Below are positions 60,093-64,000 of a stretch of DNA of 64,000 nucleotides, piece after piece. Origin of the DNA: Ramlibacter pallidus. Its GTDB lineage: Bacteria > Pseudomonadota > Gammaproteobacteria > Burkholderiales > Burkholderiaceae_C. Every line of letters begins with the position of its first letter. Position 1 is the stretch's first letter. Below the pieces are notes generated by a model, which saw only the letters and a program-made list of their open reading frames with translations, was not told the DNA's origin and ran no database searches. Location of the stretch: positions 62,001-126,000 of the forward strand of contig NZ_JADDIV010000005.1 in NCBI RefSeq assembly GCF_015070875.1. Direction: 5' to 3'. The position numbers and the translations under genes were made by a program.

Positions 60093-60908
60093 ATGTGGAT
60101 TGATACGCACTGCCACCTGGATGCCGCGGAATTCGCGGGCGACGCCGACGCGGTGCGCGAGCGCGCCGCGCGCGCCGGCGTGGTGCATTGCGTGTTGCCG
60201 GCGGTGAACGCCGGGAACTTCCATGCCGTCCGCGCACTCGCGCACCGCCACGGCGACGTCTACGCGCTCGGCATCCATCCGCTTTGCACGGGCGAGGCGC
60301 GCGAGGCCGACCTGCAGGCGCTCGACCATGCGCTCGCGGAACACCGCGACGATCCGCGGCTGGTGGCGGTGGGCGAGATCGGGCTGGACTACTTCGTGCC
60401 GGGCCTCGATGCCGCGCGGCAGGAATGGTTCTACGCCGAGCAGCTCGCGATCGCGCACCGCCACGGCCTGCCCGTGCTGCTGCACGTCCGGCGGTCGGCC
60501 GACCAGCTGCTCAAGCAGTTGCGGCGCGTTCCCGTCACCGGCATCGCGCACGCCTTCAACGGCAGCGCGCAGCAGGCGCAGGCGTTCGTGCAGCTGGGCT
60601 TCCGGCTCGGCTTCGGGGGAACCCTGACGTACGAGCGGGCCTTGCAGATCCGGCGGCTGGCGGTGGAACTTCCGTTGCACTCGCTGGTGCTGGAGACCGA
60701 CGCGCCCGACATCCCGCCGCACTGGCTTTACCGGACGGCGGAGCAGCGCGCGGAGGGCACGCCGCAGGGGCGCAACGAGCCCGGGGAGCTGCCGCGGATC
60801 GGCGCGGTGCTGGCGCAGCTGCGCGGCATGGAGAGCGACGCACTGGCCGCGGCGACCAGCGCCAACACGCGCGCCGCCCTGCCGCGGCTGGCGGCGCTCG
60901 CCGCGTGA
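60093..60908 (+). CDS. TatD-family metal-dependent DNase
   Basis: A 271-residue amidohydrolase-fold nuclease. Motifs: MWIDTHCHLDAAEFAGD at the N-terminus, GIHPLCTG, AVGEIGLDYFV with the metal Glu, PVLLHVRRSAD, IAHAFNGSAQQA and LETDAPDIPPHW. The family removes damaged DNA ends or D-amino acids from tRNA in different members. The start gives the family N-terminus exactly. It stands alone, divergent from the HtrA-like gene and convergent with a helical hypothetical gene (3-bp gap). Confidence 0.92.
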   Translation: MWIDTHCHLDAAEFAGDADAVRERAARAGVVHCVLPAVNAGNFHAVRALAHRHGDVYALGIHPLCTGEAREADLQALDHALAEHRDDPRLVAVGEIGLDYFVPGLDAARQEWFYAEQLAIAHRHGLPVLLHVRRSADQLLKQLRRVPVTGIAHAFNGSAQQAQAFVQLGFRLGFGGTLTYERALQIRRLAVELPLHSLVLETDAPDIPPHWLYRTAEQRAEGTPQGRNEPGELPRIGAVLAQLRGMESDALAAATSANTRAALPRLAALAA

Positions 60909-60911
60909 CCG

Positions 60912-61856
60912 TCAGGAGAGGTGCTGCGCCTTCTGCTCGATGCCGGCGAGCTGCACCGCCAGGTCCTGCACGCCCGACTGCAGCAGGGCGACTTCGGCGC
61001 GCGCCTGGGTGAGGGTGACCTGCATCGCATGCCGCGTGTCGATGGCGGCGACGAGTTCCTCGGGCACCAGCGGCCGGTAGGCGAGGGCCTCGATCAGCGG
61101 CTGCAGCGCGTCGTGCAGCCGGTCGCCGGCGGCCGGCACCTTGACCTGCAGCGTGGTGCCGAGCACGGCACGCTGTTGGGCCAGCTGCTCGCAGGCGGCA
61201 TGCACGCTGCGCGCCAGCCCGCAGAGGCGGTGGACGGTCTGCAGCCGCTCGCGCAGCGTGCGGCCGCGGCGGCCCAGTTCCTCCAGCGCGCGATGGGACA
61301 CCTCGGCCGTGGCGGACTGGCGGCGCTTGTGCAATTCGCGGTCCATCTGGGCCAGCCAGTGCGCGCCCTGGCGCACACGCTTCTGGAGGGAAGCCGACTC
61401 CAGCACCAGTTCGATCCACAGCAGGCGCGACACCGGCGCCTGCGTGGCGTGGTGCTCCGTCAACCGGCCGGCCAGGTCCTGCAGGCTCTTGCCGGCCCGG
61501 TGGATGGCGGCGCATTGCTGCAGGAACTCGAGCGCCCGGTCGCCGCCGTTGCGGCCGGCGATGAAGTCGAGCGCGGCGATCGCGTCGTGCAGGTCCGCCA
61601 GCGCGGCGTCCACGTGCTCCAGGCTCGGCCCCGCGGTTGCGAGTTGCAGCTGGCGGCGCAGGGCGTCCACCCGCGGCACGCGCTTGCGCACCATGCTGTC
61701 GAGCAGGTGTTGCGCGGCGGCCGCCAGCGAGGCGGCGGATTGCTGCGGGGCGCTGGCGGGCCGGGCCGGCGTGGGTTCCTGCGCGTCGGTCCACATGCCT
61801 TGCGGCACGAGGCTGGGGTAACCGGAAAGCTGCGATTCCGGCGTGAAGTCGGTCAT
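60912..61856 (-). CDS. Helical hypothetical protein, 314 residues
   Basis: I recognise no family. After a short Pro/Ala-rich segment the protein is almost wholly alpha-helical with heptad-like stretches (AASLAAAAQHLLDSMVRKR, LEHVDAALADLHDAIAALDF, QVTLTQARAEVALLQSGVQ), and no signal peptide or membrane helix. Such a spectrin-like helical bundle suggests a structural or scaffolding role. ATG 61856 gives MTDFTPESQLSGY; the frame above it runs into the divergent spacer. Transcribed away from the serine hydrolase gene. Confidence 0.72.
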   Translation of the reverse strand: MTDFTPESQLSGYPSLVPQGMWTDAQEPTPARPASAPQQSAASLAAAAQHLLDSMVRKRVPRVDALRRQLQLATAGPSLEHVDAALADLHDAIAALDFIAGRNGGDRALEFLQQCAAIHRAGKSLQDLAGRLTEHHATQAPVSRLLWIELVLESASLQKRVRQGAHWLAQMDRELHKRRQSATAEVSHRALEELGRRGRTLRERLQTVHRLCGLARSVHAACEQLAQQRAVLGTTLQVKVPAAGDRLHDALQPLIEALAYRPLVPEELVAAIDTRHAMQVTLTQARAEVALLQSGVQDLAVQLAGIEQKAQHLS

Positions 61857-62051
61857 GGCAACATTTTGTAACCCGTTCGGGGTCTCCCGCCGTGAAGAAG
61901 CGCACGGAAGAGTTCCGCCCGGCGCCCGCCGGTCACCTTCCAGGGGCAGGCGGTCCGCCCGCTGTTGCTGGGGCGCCCGACGCGCAGGCGATTGCGGGGA
62001 CGCGGACGTCCATGCGATAAGCACGGCGCCCCATTACAAAGGAGACGCCCC

Positions 62052-63338
62052 ATGACTTTCCGCACCCTGGCGCGACGGCTGCGCCCCTGGCTGTTCGCCG
62101 CCGGCTTCCTGGCCGCCGTGCCGGCGCTCGTCGCGCAACCGCTGCCCGCCGGCCGCCCGCAGGAACTCGGCTTCAGCCCCGAGCGCCTGGAGCGCCTGGG
62201 CCAGTGGATGCAGGGCGAAGTGGCGGCCAGGCGCGTGCCGGGCGCCGTCGTCCTGGTCGTGCGCAAGGGCAAGGTCGCCTACGCCCAGGCTTTCGGCGAG
62301 CAGGACCCCGGCACCTCCCGGCCGATGGCGCGCGACAGCCTGTTCCGCATCTACTCGATGACCAAGCCGATCGTCTCGGTGGCGGCCATGATGCTGGTGG
62401 AAGAAGGCCGGCTGCAGCTGGAGGCGCCGGTCTCGCGCTACATCCCCAGCTTCGCCAACCTGCGCGTCGGCGTGGAGAAGGTCGATGCCTCCGGGGCGAA
62501 GAGCCTCGAGCTCGTGCCCATGCGCCGGCAGATGACCGTGCAGGACCTGCTGCGGCACACCTCCGGCCTCACCTACGGCTTCTTCGGCGATTCCCTGGTG
62601 AAGAAGGCCTACCTCGACGCTGGCGTCGGCGCCGGCGACTTCACCAGCGCGGAATTCGTCGAGAAGCTCGCGACCCTGCCGCTGCACTACCAGCCGGGCA
62701 GCACGTGGGACTACAGCTATTCCACCGACGTGCTCGGCCGCGTGCTGGAGGTCGCGACCGGCCAGAGCCTCGGTTCGCTGCTGCAGGCGCGCCTGTTCAC
62801 GCCGCTGGGCATGAAGGACACCAGCTTCTACGTGCCGGAAGCCGCCCGCCAGGCGCGCATCGCCGAGCCCTTCCCCGAGGACCGCTCGTTCGGCGCCGGC
62901 GCCGCCATGGGCGACCCGCGCGTGGTGCAGAAGTTCGAGTCCGGCGGCGGCGGCCTGGTGTCGACGGCGGACGACTATGCGCGCTTCCTGCTGATGCTCT
63001 CCAACGGCGGCGTGCTGGACGGCCGCCGCTACCTGGGCCCGAAGACGCTGGAGTTCATGACCGCCGACCACCTGGGCACGTCCATCGCGACCACCCCGCT
63101 GTACCTGCCGGGGCCCGGCTACGGTTTCGGCCTCGGCTTCGCGGTGCGCAAGGTGAACGGCGAGGCGGCGTACACGAGCCCGGCGGGCGAGTACTACTGG
63201 GGCGGCGCCGGCGGCACCTACATGTGGGTGGACCCGCGGAACAGCATGTTCGTGGTGTTCATGATGCAATCGCCGAAGCAGCGCGTGCCCTACCGCTCGA
63301 TCCTGCGCAACATGGTCTACGCGGCGATGGAGAGGTAG
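62052..63338 (+). CDS. Serine hydrolase of the beta-lactamase/class C family
   Basis: A 428-residue exported serine hydrolase. A signal peptide (RPWLFAAGFLAAVPALVAQ) precedes the catalytic domain with SxxK Ser102-Met-Thr-Lys105 (YSMTKP), the Tyr motif YSYSTDVLG and the third-box region WGGAGGTYMW. Similar proteins are esterases or peptidases as often as beta-lactamases, so resistance should not be assumed. AAGGAG lies 7 bases before ATG 62052. Nothing suggests mobility of the gene. Confidence 0.9.
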   Translation: MTFRTLARRLRPWLFAAGFLAAVPALVAQPLPAGRPQELGFSPERLERLGQWMQGEVAARRVPGAVVLVVRKGKVAYAQAFGEQDPGTSRPMARDSLFRIYSMTKPIVSVAAMMLVEEGRLQLEAPVSRYIPSFANLRVGVEKVDASGAKSLELVPMRRQMTVQDLLRHTSGLTYGFFGDSLVKKAYLDAGVGAGDFTSAEFVEKLATLPLHYQPGSTWDYSYSTDVLGRVLEVATGQSLGSLLQARLFTPLGMKDTSFYVPEAARQARIAEPFPEDRSFGAGAAMGDPRVVQKFESGGGGLVSTADDYARFLLMLSNGGVLDGRRYLGPKTLEFMTADHLGTSIATTPLYLPGPGYGFGLGFAVRKVNGEAAYTSPAGEYYWGGAGGTYMWVDPRNSMFVVFMMQSPKQRVPYRSILRNMVYAAMER

Positions 63339-63343
63339 CCCGT

Positions 63344-64000
63344 ATGATGCGCGGCGAAGTGAAACCCGCCGCGCGCCAGCTCCCCGAAGTCAATTTCTCC
63401 GACCACGGCGACATCCGCTACCTGCACCTGGGCACGGAGTGGATCCAGGGCTCGATGCGCCTCGACGAGCCGTATGCGATCGAGCTGGAATACGTGCAGC
63501 GGATGATGGCCTGGCTGCTGTTCGTGCAGCCGCAGTCGGTGGCGAAGCGGCACGCCATGCAGATGGGGCTGGGGGCCGCCTCGCTCACCAAGTTCTGCCA
63601 CAGGAAGCTGCGGATGAAGACCACGGCCATCGAGCTGAACCCGCAGGTGGTGGCCGCCTGCCGCATCTGGTTCAAGCTGCCGAAGGACGATGCGCGCCTG
63701 TCGGTGGTGCTGGGCGACGCGGCGGAGGTGGCGGCGCACGCGCACTGGCGCGGGCAGGTCGATGCCCTGCAGGTCGACCTCTACGACCACGAGGCCGCGG
63801 CGCCCGTCCTGGACAGCGAGGACTTCTACCGCGACTGCCGTGGCCTGCTGACGGAAGACGGCTGCATGACGGTGAACCTCTTCGGCCGCTCCTCCAGCTA
63901 CGAGCGCAGCCTCAAGCGCATCCGCGGCGCCTTCGGGGCGGACGCCGTGTGGGCCTTCAAGCCGACGCGCGAGGGCAACACGGTGGTGCTCGCCTTGCGC
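63344..64000 (+). CDS. Spermidine synthase-like methyltransferase-fold protein, 5' part
   Basis: The frame is open from ATG 63344 to the window edge (219 codons). The sequence EWIQGSMRLDEPYAIELEYVQRMM, given in parts (WIQGSMRLDEP, ELEYVQRMMAWLL), GLGAASLTKFCHRKL, TAIELNPQVVAACR and DALQVDLYDHEAAAP follows the spermidine synthase/SpeE-like Rossmann pattern: a Gly-rich nucleotide loop, an acidic strand end and the aminopropyl-site region. In many bacteria such SpeE-like proteins do not make spermidine. It starts 5 bp after the serine hydrolase and may be co-transcribed. Confidence 0.82.
   Translation, partial: MMRGEVKPAARQLPEVNFSDHGDIRYLHLGTEWIQGSMRLDEPYAIELEYVQRMMAWLLFVQPQSVAKRHAMQMGLGAASLTKFCHRKLRMKTTAIELNPQVVAACRIWFKLPKDDARLSVVLGDAAEVAAHAHWRGQVDALQVDLYDHEAAAPVLDSEDFYRDCRGLLTEDGCMTVNLFGRSSSYERSLKRIRGAFGADAVWAFKPTREGNTVVLALR

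Noticed and set aside
62052..63338. Antibiotic-resistance beta-lactamase
   Set aside because: The SxxK and Tyr motifs place it in the broad class C-like serine hydrolase family, but most such chromosomal proteins are esterases or peptidases and nothing in context suggests resistance or mobility.

Overview
The window is very GC-rich (about 70 % by eye), densely packed and uniform in codon style. It looks like an ordinary chromosomal stretch of a betaproteobacterium of the order Burkholderiales, most likely family Comamonadaceae (Ramlibacter/Variovorax-like). This placement is an inference. It rests on the Bug/TctC receptors, the split aerobic-type IorA/IorB pair, the single LolC/E permease with LolD, the recJ gene beside an RpfE-like gene, and a GC-rich intergenic repeat of a kind I associate with this family. 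I see no phage, insertion sequence, CRISPR array, tRNA or rRNA.

Layout. 1-11.1 kb: the end of a Bug receptor; a 1280-residue double hybrid histidine kinase translationally coupled to a cysteine hydrolase; the glutathione-dependent formaldehyde pair (frmA-fghA); and a 7TMR-DISM hybrid kinase with an HPt domain coupled to a single-domain response regulator. 11.1-17.3 kb: an aryl-pyruvate oxidoreductase operon (iorA-iorB-Bug receptor-acyl-CoA thioesterase) divergent from a LysR regulator. 17.3-24.2 kb: small hypotheticals, a helix-turn-helix protein, an alpha/beta hydrolase, and a DUF2339-DUF3999 membrane pair joined by a TTGA overlap.

24.3-36.7 kb is a purine salvage and catabolism region. xdhA-xdhB diverge from a LysR gene, which is followed by a nucleoside/purine-type ABC importer (ATPase, two permeases, BMP lipoprotein), a strong terminator, a Rieske oxygenase, a type-2 adenine deaminase and a pseudouridine-synthase-like protein that lacks the catalytic aspartate. 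A second, orphan BMP receptor with guanine deaminase (guaD) lies 13 kb further on (46.1-48.5 kb). Together these genes would import purines, deaminate adenine and guanine to hypoxanthine and xanthine, and oxidise these to urate.

36.7-45.8 kb: arfB, a small coupled ORF with a DEAD-box helicase, a PBP7-type endopeptidase with a cationic linker, a membrane hybrid kinase, and a two-gene unit of unknown function (an Ig-like/beta-propeller lipoprotein and an 812-residue protein). 49-55.4 kb: dcd, two small hypotheticals, recJ with an RpfE-like gene, and lolC-lolD. 55.8-60 kb: an operon of an HtrA-like protease, a MoxR ATPase, a DUF58 protein and a VWA protein. 60-64 kb: a TatD-family nuclease, a helical hypothetical, a serine beta-lactamase-like hydrolase and the start of a spermidine-synthase-like gene cut by the window edge.

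The most unusual structures are two intergenic imperfect inverted repeats of about 0.4 kb each (48550-48926 and 55407-55803), a dispersed repeat that lies upstream of lolC and again inside the DUF58 coding region, the pseudouridine synthase without its catalytic Asp, the Rieske oxygenase inside the purine cluster, and the lipoprotein/812-residue pair.
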